64,000 bases of DNA, from NCBI GenBank assembly GCA_905480235.1, contig CAJQPP010000078.1, forward strand, positions 1 through 64,000, read 5' to 3'. The notes under the pieces are model-generated. The model made no database searches, had not been told where the DNA came from, and worked only from the letters and a program-made list of their open reading frames with translations. The position numbers and the translations under genes are program-made. This DNA comes from an uncultured Pirellulaceae bacterium. Its GTDB lineage: Bacteria; Planctomycetota; Planctomycetia; Pirellulales; Pirellulaceae. Shown in pieces: positions 1-9,838 of the stretch. Each line of letters starts with the position of its first letter. Position 1 is the first letter of the stretch.

Positions 1-1
1 G

Positions 2-1597
2 ATCTGCATGATGCCGGTCCCTGCCACAGCTCAAAACCCCAGCGTGGGGATCCGACAAGCTGCCGCAGATGCCCAACCAGAACTGAATCAAGTCATTGAT
101 GCAGGCAAAGCCTTGGAACTACAAGGTCGGTGGGGCGAAGCTTTGGCTCATTACCAAAGCGCTTTGAAGGTGATTCCCGATAACCGGCAAATCAAAACTC
201 GTCGATCGATCGCCCGAATCCACTACGATCTCAATCGCCGTTACGCCGATTCCAAGTACATTAAATCGCTCCCGAACATGTCGGGCACCGCCGCGTTGAA
301 CATGTATTCGGAGATCCTCCTAAAAATACAATCCTACTACGTCAATCAACCGAATTGGGACAACATCCTGAGGCACGGTTTGGCGTGCATGGAAATTGCC
401 TTGTCCGATCCCAAGTTCGTGAAGCTAAACCTTCCCGAGGTCGATCCGGTCAAAATCCAACCCGCCATCGATGAAATGAACTCGGTGTTATCCCGGTATG
501 AGATCCGCTCACGCCAAGATGCCTTTACGGTAGCCAGTACGGTATGTCGCAACATGCAGCGGAATCTGGGCATGCCTTTCCAATCAACGGTTTACGAATT
601 CACTTGCGGAGCGATCATCGCCCTCGACCCCTACTCGGCCTTTATGACCAGTAATCAGTACGGGGAGACGATGTCCCAAATCGAAGGTAACTTTGTCGGC
701 TTGGGTGTTGAGCTCAAAACGTTTGATGATCACCTGCTTATCGTTAACGTGATCGCCACGGGACCTGCCGGTAAGGCCGGGCTTCGTTCGAACGACAAGA
801 TCGTGTCCGTCGACGGAAAGACCGTCGTATCGACAGGTGGTGATCCTGCCGCCGACGCATTGCGAGGTGTGGAAGGTAGCCAACTCAATTTGGGGATCGT
901 TCGCGACGACGGAACTCAGATAAAACTCCGACTGGAGCGGCGGAGGGTCGAAATCCCCAGCGTCGAAAATGTGCGTATCGTAGATACCGCGGATGGTGTC
1001 GGTTATTTGAAACTCTCAAGCTTCCAAAAAACCACCGCGCGAGATTTTGATGCTGCTCTGTGGAAACTTCACCAACAAGGGATGCGTTCGTTAATCGTAG
1101 ACGTGCGTGGCAACCCCGGCGGACTGCTCAACTCCGCCGTCGAATTGTCGGATCGATTCCTTGAAAATGGAGTAATTGTATCGACGAGAGGCCGCAATCC
1201 CCTGGAAGATTATGTCCACCGTGCCAAACGCAATGGCACCTGGAAAGTACCGCTCGTCGTATTGATCGACGGGGACTCGGCCAGCGCCAGTGAGATCTTC
1301 GCCGCCGCTATCGCGGATCACGACCGGGGCTCCATCGTGGGTCAACAGAGCTACGGAAAAGGTAGCGTCCAAGGGATCTTCCCGCTGAATACGGGTGGGG
1401 GTGGTGTCCGACTGACAACCGCCAAGTTTTACTCACCTGATGGCTCACCCATCAACCAAGTCGGTGTCCTGCCTGGCGTTCCCGTACAGGTGGTAGCACG
1501 CAACAGTCCACAAACTGGGCAAAGCCAGGCCAGCGAAGCGGTGGACGACATCATGCGAGTTGGTATCGCAACGGCGAAACGCGAATCAAGCAAATAG
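2..1597 (+). CDS. S41 C-terminal processing peptidase with PDZ domain (5' end cut by window)
   Basis: Exported serine protease of the CtpA/Prc (S41) family, expected to act on envelope proteins. The frame is open to the left edge, and the first residues visible end in a signal-peptide-like ATAQNP, so the true start is probably upstream; the ATG pair at 8 is unlikely to be it. Counting from base 8, a TPR-like segment (AGKALELQGRWGEALAHYQ) lies near residues 32-60, a PDZ domain near 220-310 (NFVGLGVELK, GPAGKAGLRSNDKI) and the S41 domain near 325-500. The latter carries VDVRGNPGG, the nucleophile region GDSASASEIF and the general-base lysine in SYGKGSVQG, so it should be active. The TPR-like N-terminus is an addition to the minimal Ctp layout. 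No partner gene is adjacent. Confidence 0.88.
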   Translation: MCMMPVPATAQNPSVGIRQAAADAQPELNQVIDAGKALELQGRWGEALAHYQSALKVIPDNRQIKTRRSIARIHYDLNRRYADSKYIKSLPNMSGTAALNMYSEILLKIQSYYVNQPNWDNILRHGLACMEIALSDPKFVKLNLPEVDPVKIQPAIDEMNSVLSRYEIRSRQDAFTVASTVCRNMQRNLGMPFQSTVYEFTCGAIIALDPYSAFMTSNQYGETMSQIEGNFVGLGVELKTFDDHLLIVNVIATGPAGKAGLRSNDKIVSVDGKTVVSTGGDPAADALRGVEGSQLNLGIVRDDGTQIKLRLERRRVEIPSVENVRIVDTADGVGYLKLSSFQKTTARDFDAALWKLHQQGMRSLIVDVRGNPGGLLNSAVELSDRFLENGVIVSTRGRNPLEDYVHRAKRNGTWKVPLVVLIDGDSASASEIFAAAIADHDRGSIVGQQSYGKGSVQGIFPLNTGGGGVRLTTAKFYSPDGSPINQVGVLPGVPVQVVARNSPQTGQSQASEAVDDIMRVGIATAKRESSK

Positions 1598-2030
1598 CGT
1601 CGTGTCATGTCTGATTGCCTGTAGGTTGGGTGGGCCTTACCGCCCGCTTTGCCGTTCAGCACCCCTTGCGGGTATCCACGGACCAAACTGCGTGGCCCTT
1701 AGCCAAAATGGCGTTGCTTTCCAGCCCGCTCGCCGGAATGGCTGCCGCCGACCTCGATAAACGCCGAGCAGTCAAATACGGACTTCCGCGACCCCGGCCG
1801 TCCTCGTTTAGGCGCAGCCTTGCAACGCCAAACGCATGCTGGCACTCTCTTCGCCAGCACTTGTGGTAAACCTTGCTTATTAAGTGAATCATAACTGATT
1901 TACTAATGAGTTTGATGAATCTGGGTCGATGAGTTGTAACACCTGTACCCGTTGTGCAGGCATCATGCGCACGTCGTGTTGTTCCAATATGACGTGCCCG
2001 GAGTTTGCAGTCATCGACCAGGAGTTATCG
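1598..2030. other. Intergenic region with a hairpin and no recognised gene
   Basis: This stretch of about 430 bases separates the protease from the beta-helix gene. Short ORFs on both strands have no recognisable features and no good ribosome binding site. It holds a perfect inverted repeat, TGCTGGC-9 nt-GCCAGCA at 1837-1859, and a GC-rich block beginning GTAGGTTGGGTGGGCC at about 1621 that has the look of a decayed dispersed intergenic repeat. No T-run follows the hairpin, so it is not a standard terminator. The promoter of the downstream gene should lie in the AT-rich part after 1870, but I cannot place it confidently. Confidence 0.4.
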
Positions 2031-5000
2031 ATGAAAAGTAGTTTGCGTCTCGTATGCATTGCGGTATCCGTGCTTTGCACGCTGTTTGGTCACAGTCACG
2101 TGGCTGGACAAACCATGGGTGACGGTTATTTTGCCAATACCGCACCGGTGCAAGGAATGACTGATATCAACATAGCGTGGCCCGGTAGAGTGTGGGTTCA
2201 AGCGAACCTCGCCGACCAAGGATTAGGCTATAGAGGCACCTACTTTACGGTAGGAACCAAGCAGCACCTGTTTCAGGACAACCTGGACGGTCGATGGTTG
2301 CTTGAAGCCCGAGGCCATATCGGAACCGAATCCGACAATGGTGGCTGGTTTGCCAACATTGGTTTGGAGCGTGTCTTTTCGATTCAAGCGGCGGGCGCTG
2401 AAATCACGACCGGTATCTGGTTTGACTGGGACGAAGACTTGCAGGGTGAGTTTGCTCACTCGATGCAGGCTCTGAGTGCTAACCTTTCGGTTGAGACTGA
2501 CAGTTGGATGGCGTACGGAAATGGCTATTTCCCGATCGGCGACACTGACTATCAACTCGCAGAAGACTGCTTTTTGAATAATTTACTGGTAACCCAACCC
2601 GGAATTGACTCTGCCTTGCAGGGTTTCGATGCCATGTTGCTGGCCAAACCTTCTGGTCTTCGCCAAGTCAACGGAACGATCGGAATTGGTGGTTACAGCT
2701 ACAGCTCATCTCTGGTTGACAGTTTCGCTGGTATTCGTGGTCGCTTTGGCATGCAACTCAATGGCGGAATGATCGTCCAGGGTGAGCTGAACCATGATGA
2801 CCGCTTTGACATTACGGGCGTCCTGCAACTCGGTTGGATGTTCGGTGCCGGAGCCAAGGGTACTGAGTACGGCCTTTTGGGTAATGACCTGGAGCCTACA
2901 CTCAGAAACGATCACGTCGTTCGATTCCAACAGGATCTGGAATTGGCGATCGACCCCGACACAGGTCGCGCTTACAACGTTTATCACGTCGACAACTTGG
3001 CATCCCCAGGTGGAGACGGTTCCTTCGAGCGTCCGTTTGACAATCTAGCAGCTGCCGAGACGGCTTCCATTGCCGACGACATCATCTTCGTTAACGAAGG
3101 CGGTGGCTCGACCCGCAACATGGATCAAGGAATCACGCTGAAAGAAGGCCAATTACTACTGGGGGATGGCGTTGCTCATCTCATCCCACTTGCCGACGGC
3201 ACGAATTTCATTCTTTGCAACGACCTCGACGGTTTACTCCCAAGTATCACCAACTCGTTTGGTGCCGCGGTTGAACTGGCCGGACGCAACACGGTTCGCG
3301 GTTTCAATATCGACGGTAACGCGGGCAACATCATCAATGGTATTCGCGGCGACTCCGGATCCACGATGATCGATGGAATCATCGAAAACAACAATATATT
3401 CGGCACCATTTTGGATGGCGTCTATCTGGAAAATATTGGTGGCGACTGGACTTTTGCCAACAACACAATTCGCGGCAATTCGCCAGCGGATGTTCCCGGT
3501 GGCCGCAACGGTATCAGTATCAACAATGCTGTAGATCCATTGGGTACCTTCTTGTTCCTCGAGAACGACATTTCATGGTGGAACCAAGATGGTGTCAGCA
3601 TGGATAACTTTGACGCCCTAGCCGTCACCTTTATTGACAATGCGACGTCCAACAATGGCGGTCATGGCATCAGCCTGACCAGTCACAACAACACAGCGGG
3701 TGCGGGCGTGATCGTGAATTTCCTCGATACGGAAATCGCCAATCTCGACGCCACCATATCAACATCGACGCCTACCGCGCTCCGAAACACATTGGCCGGG
3801 ATCAACCTGGAGGGTGTCTCGGGAGATATCACTTTCTTGAACATGGAAATCCGGGAGAACCAACAAGCCGGTATCCAAATGACAGATGTGACCACTCCCT
3901 TGTTTGGCCAGGAAGTGTTCATTGGAGCAGAAGGGGCTGGCTTAAGCATCTTTGATTCTAACGCGGTGGGAACTGAATTCGCACAGATCTACAGCGATCT
4001 GGGCGTGCCCACTCCCAACGGTATTCAAAACTTGACGATCACCGATTCCTCCATCTTCAATGGCGGAAACGGCATCTCTGCTCAAGCATCGAACGTGGGT
4101 GCCGTTTTGAACACGTCGATTGTTGATAACTTAACAATCTCTGGCAACGCCGCTGATGGCATCAAGCTTACGGCCTTCGATGGTGGAACGCACCGTGCAT
4201 TGGTTGAAAACACCGGCACTGCTTTAGAAATCGACAGCAATAACGGTAACGGCATTAACATCAACAGTTTTGGAACGAGCTCGCTGTCCTTGGTGGAAGC
4301 GACCATCCATAATGTGAACGTTACCGATTCCGGCTTCAATGGAATCAACGCCGACGTCGTGGAAAATGGTCAAGCCATTGTGGCTGCCTCGGCTAGTAAC
4401 ATTGTCGGCGGCATCGATGGAATTGGAATCAATGTTCAGAACACCGCTTCGACATCGGTCAGTGTCTTTAACTTCGACGATCTAAATATCCAAAGTGTTG
4501 TGGACGACGGTATTGGTCTCAACGTGGGAATCAATTCGTTCGCTGACATGACGGTTCAGAACAGCGTGCTCAGCAATGGCCTGCTGGGAGCTCCTGCCGG
4601 AAACCATGGCATCCAAGTCACCGCGATAGGCTCAACCGCCACCGCAGACGTCGATACCCGAGTCCGCTTGAACATTACGGGGAATTTGATTGAGGCCTTT
4701 AACTCCGGTGACGGGATTGGCATCCTGGCCGGCGGAGATGCTCATGTGCTCGCGGAAATTGAGGCCAATAACATAATCGGTAACGGCTTTAACAACGATG
4801 TCTTACCGTTTGGTGATGGCATTAACATTACTTCCGTCGATGAAGCACAGGTCTTCACACGGGTTGTCAACAACCTGGTAACCGGTAATGCGGAACAGGG
4901 ATTACGCCTCAACACAGCCGGCGAAGGTTCCATCACCGCGGTGGTTGTAGGTAATAACATGGCAGGGAATGACCTCGGCGAAGACGCCGGAAACGACCCC

Positions 5001-5276
5001 ACCATCGACAACAACATCGCCGACATGGCGGCAGTGAACGCCGTGAGTGGGAATATCTGCTTGGCCATGACCAACAACTTCTTCACGCTGGATGTGGTCT
5101 TGAACAATCTCTCGGGACCTGGCAACTTCCTGTTTGAGCGAAATGGATTGACGGTGTCGGAACCTCAGCTGATATTCCTGCCGAACATCGCGGCCTTCAG
5201 CATCGGTACCTTCAGCCTTGTCTGTGACCCGGCGATTGACGCCGAAGCAGCCATATTTGATACGCTGTTCCCTTAA
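2031..5276 (+). CDS. Surface beta-helix protein with inverse-autotransporter-like barrel domain
   Basis: Large exported protein of 1081 aa. The ATG at 2031 is chosen over the track start at 1929 because CAGGAG lies 6-7 nt upstream and it opens a classic signal peptide (MKSSLRLVCIAVSVLCTLFG). Residues about 50-290 resemble the beta-barrel domain of inverse autotransporters as found in planctomycetes (repeated strands, paired Trp/Phe, GTKQHLF). At about residue 320 the linker DNLASPGGDGSFERPF, typical of parallel beta-helix proteins, leads into some 700 residues rich in Asn/Gly/Ile with repeated NGI, DNLT and NNI turns, a right-handed beta-helix. Such helices bind or cleave polysaccharides or act as adhesins; no catalytic site could be identified. 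A strong terminator follows, so it is probably monocistronic. Confidence 0.75.
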   Translation: MKSSLRLVCIAVSVLCTLFGHSHVAGQTMGDGYFANTAPVQGMTDINIAWPGRVWVQANLADQGLGYRGTYFTVGTKQHLFQDNLDGRWLLEARGHIGTESDNGGWFANIGLERVFSIQAAGAEITTGIWFDWDEDLQGEFAHSMQALSANLSVETDSWMAYGNGYFPIGDTDYQLAEDCFLNNLLVTQPGIDSALQGFDAMLLAKPSGLRQVNGTIGIGGYSYSSSLVDSFAGIRGRFGMQLNGGMIVQGELNHDDRFDITGVLQLGWMFGAGAKGTEYGLLGNDLEPTLRNDHVVRFQQDLELAIDPDTGRAYNVYHVDNLASPGGDGSFERPFDNLAAAETASIADDIIFVNEGGGSTRNMDQGITLKEGQLLLGDGVAHLIPLADGTNFILCNDLDGLLPSITNSFGAAVELAGRNTVRGFNIDGNAGNIINGIRGDSGSTMIDGIIENNNIFGTILDGVYLENIGGDWTFANNTIRGNSPADVPGGRNGISINNAVDPLGTFLFLENDISWWNQDGVSMDNFDALAVTFIDNATSNNGGHGISLTSHNNTAGAGVIVNFLDTEIANLDATISTSTPTALRNTLAGINLEGVSGDITFLNMEIRENQQAGIQMTDVTTPLFGQEVFIGAEGAGLSIFDSNAVGTEFAQIYSDLGVPTPNGIQNLTITDSSIFNGGNGISAQASNVGAVLNTSIVDNLTISGNAADGIKLTAFDGGTHRALVENTGTALEIDSNNGNGININSFGTSSLSLVEATIHNVNVTDSGFNGINADVVENGQAIVAASASNIVGGIDGIGINVQNTASTSVSVFNFDDLNIQSVVDDGIGLNVGINSFADMTVQNSVLSNGLLGAPAGNHGIQVTAIGSTATADVDTRVRLNITGNLIEAFNSGDGIGILAGGDAHVLAEIEANNIIGNGFNNDVLPFGDGINITSVDEAQVFTRVVNNLVTGNAEQGLRLNTAGEGSITAVVVGNNMAGNDLGEDAGNDPTIDNNIADMAAVNAVSGNICLAMTNNFFTLDVVLNNLSGPGNFLFERNGLTVSEPQLIFLPNIAAFSIGTFSLVCDPAIDAEAAIFDTLFP

Positions 5277-5300
5277 ACGGCCGAAGCTAACCAACGATCA

Positions 5301-5332
5301 AAGCCCTGCCAAAACCGGTGGGGCTTTTTTTT
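5301..5332 (+). terminator. Rho-independent terminator of the beta-helix gene
   Basis: AGCCCTGCC and GGTGGGGCT form a 9-bp stem (two G-U pairs) around AAAACC, followed by eight T. It lies 25 bases after the stop codon. Confidence 0.85.
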
Positions 5333-5349
5333 GCATTTAAATTTGGTCA

Positions 5350-5853
5350 TTACTCCCCCTCACCCGAGAGCGTAGGCAAAACATTGACCAAATCCTTTAG
5401 TGGTACTTTGGACAAGTAACTTCGCCGCGAGCGTTTCATAAACACCAGCCAGCGATCGCCAGACGATTCCACATGAAAGGCTTCCCAGCGTCCGGCTCCG
5501 GCTTCGTTCAAAGAAGATTCCAATAACGCCAAATCGTTTTTGGCAAAATCCAATGTCTGATACTGCCAGTCCCCCTGCGCCTTCCAGTCGTCCGCCACCC
5601 AATCCTTGAGCGACTTTGCCGTGGTCAATCCCTGATCACTGGCTGCTTGATACATGCCATTTAACCAGTCGCCTGTACTCTGAATGGTCTGCGAACCGGT
5701 ATCCACGGCCGACCCCAGGGGATCAGCGGTCCAACCATTGCTTTCTGCCGCAACTGCCTCGGGCGTTGCGTTTTGCGTGACCGGAATCTGCTCGGTTTCC
5801 TGACAGCCCACCAACATCAAACTGAAAATCGAGAACCAACTTAGTCGATACAT
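5350..5853 (-). CDS. Hypothetical lipoprotein
   Basis: Protein of 167 aa with a lipoprotein signal peptide: hydrophobic stretch then LMLVGC, giving Cys after the lipobox at residue 17 or so. The ATG at 5853 is preferred over the GTG at 5856 because AAGGAG sits 6 nt before the ATG. The mature part is soluble, acidic and Trp/Asp rich, with a repeated short helix pattern (DWLNGMYQAA, KSLKDWVADDW). The C-terminal part (RWEAFHVESSGDRWLVFMKR) looks like a small alpha/beta domain. I do not recognise the family. It faces the beta-helix gene tail to tail and is probably expressed alone. Confidence 0.7.
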   Translation of the reverse strand: MYRLSWFSIFSLMLVGCQETEQIPVTQNATPEAVAAESNGWTADPLGSAVDTGSQTIQSTGDWLNGMYQAASDQGLTTAKSLKDWVADDWKAQGDWQYQTLDFAKNDLALLESSLNEAGAGRWEAFHVESSGDRWLVFMKRSRRSYLSKVPLKDLVNVLPTLSGEGE

Positions 5854-6056
5854 CACAAACTCCTTGGTCAGTAAGCGGCAGGAGTCGTAAGAAATCCCAC
5901 CATTTCTCGCCTCAAACGGTCAAAACAGATTATTGAGCGCGGTTGAATTGCCGAATCAAACGGATTCTTGAGGAATCGCTAACCCGACATTGCCCGTTTG
6001 TGCCCATTATCAGTATCCTTGGGGATAAGAAACGAAACAAGATTGCCGGAAGACCC

Positions 6057-6548
6057 ATGACAGAATTTGACGAACAACTAAAACAGGCTATTCAACGAGG
6101 CCTCAAAACCAACGAAGCCAGACAACGAGAAGCGGCCAAGCAGCAACTGAATGCCGAAGACTTGAAACGCCGCCATACCGAATTCCGACTGGGAATCTCT
6201 GAGCGGATTGAGAAGACGCTGCAAACGCTGATCAATCAACTGCCAGGCTTCGAATACGAGAACATTTACGGGGACCGGGGCTGGGGAGGTGCCGTGCTAC
6301 GAGACGAGCTGAGTATCGCGCACGGGAAACGCACCAACGTCTACAGCCGCTTGGAGGTTACGGTAAAACCGTTTACAGAACTGGGCATCGTCAACATGAA
6401 TGCCAAGGGCACGATCAAGAACAAAGAAATGTTCACGCGCCGTCACCACGACCCGGTGCAAGAGGCCGACATGGATCAATTTTTGACGATGGTTGACCGT
6501 TGGGTATTGGAATTCGCCCAACTGTACACCGCCGCCGACGCCGTCTGA
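6057..6548 (+). CDS. Conserved hypothetical protein, 163 aa
   Basis: Soluble protein with no signal peptide or membrane segment. The ATG at 6057 (MTEFDEQLKQ) has GGAAG upstream and opens a protein-like sequence; the track start at 5943 would add a stretch of unlikely composition. Residues 1-60 are a charged helix rich in Gln, Glu, Arg and Lys; residues about 70-160 form a mixed domain (GFEYENIYGDRGWGGAVLRDE, RLEVTVKPF). I think it belongs to a family confined to planctomycetes but know no function. It precedes the DUF1571 gene by 43 nt and may share its transcript. Confidence 0.65.
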   Translation: MTEFDEQLKQAIQRGLKTNEARQREAAKQQLNAEDLKRRHTEFRLGISERIEKTLQTLINQLPGFEYENIYGDRGWGGAVLRDELSIAHGKRTNVYSRLEVTVKPFTELGIVNMNAKGTIKNKEMFTRRHHDPVQEADMDQFLTMVDRWVLEFAQLYTAADAV

Positions 6549-6591
6549 AAAGGACGCCAGAATAAAACCCACGAGCAACATCCTGATACCC

Positions 6592-7569
6592 ATGCGCCAC
6601 CGCAGCCTCAAAACCAAATCGACCATGCCGAGACGAGCCTGCCGGGCATTAGGAACGGTAGTTTGGATAATCTTGGGTGGCGTCTTTTTAATCGGCACGG
6701 TCTATGTGATTGCTCAATCGGCCCTGCAGGAAAAATCGGACCCGCACCTCAAAGCGCCTCCAATCACCAAGAGTCAATCAAGCACAGGCGTCGATGGCGA
6801 ATCCGAAGTACGAAACAGCTTTACTGATCGCCTTTTCCAAACAACGGAAAACCCCCCCGACAACCCCTTGGAGCCGGCGCTGGAAATTGCCCGTATGGGA
6901 TTGGAAAAACTTCGCCGAGAGGTTCATGGTTACAAAGCCATGATGGTCAAACGCGAACGGCTTAATGGAAAATTGCTGGGCGAAGAAATCATGTCCGTGA
7001 AGGTACGGCATGCCAATCCTGAAGAGGGCATCAACAAGGCGTTTTACGTTCATCACCTGAAACCGCAATCGATGACAGGCCAAGAAGCCATTTGGGTCGA
7101 AAACGAAAACGACGGAAAACTGGTGGCCCACGGTTCCGGGTTGCAAAAGCTGATCACCGTCAATCTCGACCCGGACAGCTGGTTGGCCAAACGGGGCAAT
7201 CGATACCCGATAACGGAACTCGGGATCGAAACGCTGTTGTTGCGGATGATCGAGAAAGGCGAACGGAGTCTCCAACTCGCTTCCCCCTGCCAGGTTGAAT
7301 ACTCACGGGATATTGAGCTGGATGGAAACCCCATCACATTGATCACGATCACGCACCCCGAGCAGCACGATGATCTGGATTTTCACATTGCGAAAATATA
7401 TATCGACGACACACTGCAACTGCCGGTCGGTTACGAAGGGTACGTTTGGCCCGAGGAAGAAGGGGGTGAACCCGTCTTGATTGAGCGTTATTTTTACAGT
7501 GATCTGGAAATCAATCCTGGTCTAACCGATGCCGACTTCGATCCTGAGAACCCGGATTACGAGTATTAG
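6592..7569 (+). CDS. DUF1571 family membrane-anchored or exported protein
   Basis: Protein of 325 aa. A basic N-terminus is followed by a hydrophobic segment (VVWIILGGVFLIGTVYVIA, about residues 22-41), a membrane anchor or uncleaved signal. After a low-complexity linker the DUF1571 domain spans about residues 100-300: LEPALEIARMGLEKL, then YKAMMVKRERLNGKL, QEAIWVENENDGKLVAHG and the C-terminal ERYFYSDLEINPGLTDADF. DUF1571 is common in planctomycetes; the fold suggests a periplasmic LolA-like lipid or lipoprotein carrier, but that is inference. Either the ATG at 6592 or at 6625 could be the start; the track start at 6493 overlaps the previous gene and is unlikely. Confidence 0.75.
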   Translation: MRHRSLKTKSTMPRRACRALGTVVWIILGGVFLIGTVYVIAQSALQEKSDPHLKAPPITKSQSSTGVDGESEVRNSFTDRLFQTTENPPDNPLEPALEIARMGLEKLRREVHGYKAMMVKRERLNGKLLGEEIMSVKVRHANPEEGINKAFYVHHLKPQSMTGQEAIWVENENDGKLVAHGSGLQKLITVNLDPDSWLAKRGNRYPITELGIETLLLRMIEKGERSLQLASPCQVEYSRDIELDGNPITLITITHPEQHDDLDFHIAKIYIDDTLQLPVGYEGYVWPEEEGGEPVLIERYFYSDLEINPGLTDADFDPENPDYEY

Positions 7570-7781
7570 CGACCCGCTAATTGCATCATCACCCCGAAAA
7601 TCGGTACTTCTACCGCCCAGCCGGCTTCCCACACCCAGGCAACTGTTGCAGGGGCAGGACCGCCGGTCTATCTTGAAATAAGGGTCGGAGACAGATTACT
7701 GTTGATTCCAACCCCAGCGATATTCAGTCGCTACGCGCATCTTTTGCATCGCGTTGTTCGTTAAAACCAAGGAGTTTGAAA

Positions 7782-9464
7782 ATGAGTCGTTTGCTTATCC
7801 CAGGAATCATGGCCATCGCCTTCCTGCTGCCAGCATTATCGGCAAATGCCCAATCGGGTTCGGAAACCGAAGACCTCTATGGTCAGGGTGTCCACGCCTT
7901 CTTCGCCGGCCAAGTCGAAGAAGCTGCCAACATTTTTGGGCAGGCGATTGAACAAGGCTCGACGGACCCTCGCATCTATTACTTTCGTGGTTTAACGATG
8001 GCAGCCAGCGGTGATATGGAATCAGCCAATAACGATTACATGGCCGGCGCATTAATCGAAGTCTCGCCCCAAAACCGCCACTTCGATGTCGGTGTTGCGC
8101 TGGAAAGAGTTCAGGGTAAAGCTCGCATGCAAATCGAAAGAGCCCGCCGGGAAGCGCGATTCTTGGCCGAACAAATCCGCAAGGGAAATGCCGAATTGAG
8201 CGCCGAAGATAGGGCCAAGACGCCAGTGATTCCCGATGCCGTTCCCAAAACGGCAAAGCCCATCAAATCCAACCTGCCCGACGTCGCTGGTGTTGTGAAT
8301 CCAGGCACGCCGTTCGACGCACCCTTAGCGGCAAGAACTCAAAAAGTTATCGAAAAGGTTGCCCCGCCGACCACGACACCCGTCGCGCCAACCGCCGATG
8401 ACGATCCCTTTGGCGGCGGCAACGCCTCGCAGCCGGAACCGATGGAGGATGATCCCTTCGGTGATAATGACTCGAGTCAACCCAAAACCAAGGCTACTGA
8501 TGACGATCCTTTTGGTGACAGTGAATCCAGCAATTCCAGTTCACTGGCCACAGTTGCTTTTGAAATTCGCATGGCCGAGCTAATGAAAAACCCGCTGGCG
8601 GATATGGCAAAAGGAACGATGGAAAGCCAAGCCGCGGCAGTTCCAGGAGCAGGGGACATTGAAAACATCAAACATATTTGGGGTGCGGTGCAGCTTCCCA
8701 ATAAACTATCCGATCTGCAATCGTTGACGGAGGAGTCCGAATTAGGCGCGCTGCCGATGGAAATGCTAATCCAAGTTGAAATGACCGATGCTGCAGCGAC
8801 CGATGCCATGATTGCCATGCTCGCCGACGACTCCAACGAAGTAACCAAGGATGGAAAAAAATACTACACGCCCAAGGATGGCCCCAGCAATATAATGGCA
8901 CGTAAAACGTCGGATACCACCATGGTAATCGCCACCACTAACTACCTCAACGCAAGTGCTGACGAAGCACTCTTCTCCGCTGGTCTCAAACAAGCTTGGA
9001 ACACGTTCGCCGACGAACCGATCCGCATTGCTGTCGATCTTAAAACCGCCCGTCCTTTCATCGATGAAGGTATGGGAATGGCAAAGGGAATGGCTCCCCC
9101 AATGTTTCAAGGGATGCTCGGTTTGGTCGACAAAATGAATGACCTGAGAATCTCCATGGACTTCAAAAACGGCGGCAATTTAGTCGCACTCGGAATGAGC
9201 AGTGGGGATGACGATTCGGCCGAAGAAATACGTTCTGGAATCGATGGCCTACTCGGCATGGCTAAAATGATGGGTAGCTCACAAGTTGAATCGTTGCGCC
9301 AAATGGATGAAGGCATGGCCGATGTAGCATCAAAAGTGCTGGCATCTTTGCAAGCCAAGCGGAGTGGATCGGATGTACAAATCTTGATCCCAAAACCCGA
9401 GGGCTTTGACAAAGCAATGAATTCCGCCATGAATATGGGCGGCGGTGGTCCTGACGGTTTCTAG
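7782..9464 (+). CDS. Exported TPR protein with DDPFG-rich linker, planctomycete-type
   Basis: Protein of 560 aa. The ATG at 7782 follows AAGGAG by 7 nt and opens a signal peptide ending ANAQ. Residues about 28-90 hold TPR-like helices (YGQGVHAFFAGQVEEAANIFGQAIEQG). The middle, about 190-255, is a low-complexity acidic linker with three copies of a DDPFG motif, a spacer seen in many planctomycete exported proteins. The C-terminal 300 residues form a domain with many Met and Ala residues (helical MAKGMAPPMFQGML), similar in style to the C-terminus of other conserved planctomycete periplasmic proteins but without a named family. Function unknown. The gene has its own terminator and is probably monocistronic. 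Confidence 0.7.
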   Translation: MSRLLIPGIMAIAFLLPALSANAQSGSETEDLYGQGVHAFFAGQVEEAANIFGQAIEQGSTDPRIYYFRGLTMAASGDMESANNDYMAGALIEVSPQNRHFDVGVALERVQGKARMQIERARREARFLAEQIRKGNAELSAEDRAKTPVIPDAVPKTAKPIKSNLPDVAGVVNPGTPFDAPLAARTQKVIEKVAPPTTTPVAPTADDDPFGGGNASQPEPMEDDPFGDNDSSQPKTKATDDDPFGDSESSNSSSLATVAFEIRMAELMKNPLADMAKGTMESQAAAVPGAGDIENIKHIWGAVQLPNKLSDLQSLTEESELGALPMEMLIQVEMTDAAATDAMIAMLADDSNEVTKDGKKYYTPKDGPSNIMARKTSDTTMVIATTNYLNASADEALFSAGLKQAWNTFADEPIRIAVDLKTARPFIDEGMGMAKGMAPPMFQGMLGLVDKMNDLRISMDFKNGGNLVALGMSSGDDDSAEEIRSGIDGLLGMAKMMGSSQVESLRQMDEGMADVASKVLASLQAKRSGSDVQILIPKPEGFDKAMNSAMNMGGGGPDGF

Positions 9465-9491
9465 TACCGACCTGTTACCAAAAAACTTCCT

Positions 9492-9524
9492 AACTCCCCG
9501 AATTTACGTTCTGGGAGTTTTTTT
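9492..9524 (+). terminator. Rho-independent terminator
   Basis: AACTCCC and GGGAGTT pair around an imperfect inner stem (GAA/TTC), then a run of T. It sits about 27 bases after the TPR gene stop codon. Confidence 0.8.
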
Positions 9525-9838
9525 ATTGGGGTCCTTGGGAATCTTCGACCCGCCAACTCGGTCGATCCATTCTCCTCGCACGACTTGGCGACTGCCGGAC
9601 GCCTCGCCATCGTTGTTGGGCTCTTTCGCTTTCATCGGCGAATGCTTCGAGCCGCAAATAATTTGCTAGCAATGCCGCCAACAGAGGCTTTTGGGGGACT
9701 CTCAACTTTTGGCTTGCTGCCCTTTCACAGCGATCCTATACTCCGCCGCCCTAGATGGGGGAACATTTCGTATTCACCGCTGCGCTTGGGCACACTCCCT
9801 AGTACCAATATCCGGAACTTTTTCACAAGGAATTGAAT
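9525..9838. other. Intergenic region upstream of the LptD-like gene
   Basis: About 310 bases with no credible gene; short ORFs here lack ribosome binding sites and protein-like composition. The only signal I can place is the promoter listed at 9714-9742. Confidence 0.4.
9714..9742 (+). promoter_or_regulatory. Predicted sigma-70-type promoter of the LptD-like gene
   Basis: TTGCTG, a 17-base spacer and TATACT (five of six matches to the -10 consensus) lie about 100 bases before the start codon. The -35 match is only moderate. Confidence 0.4.
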
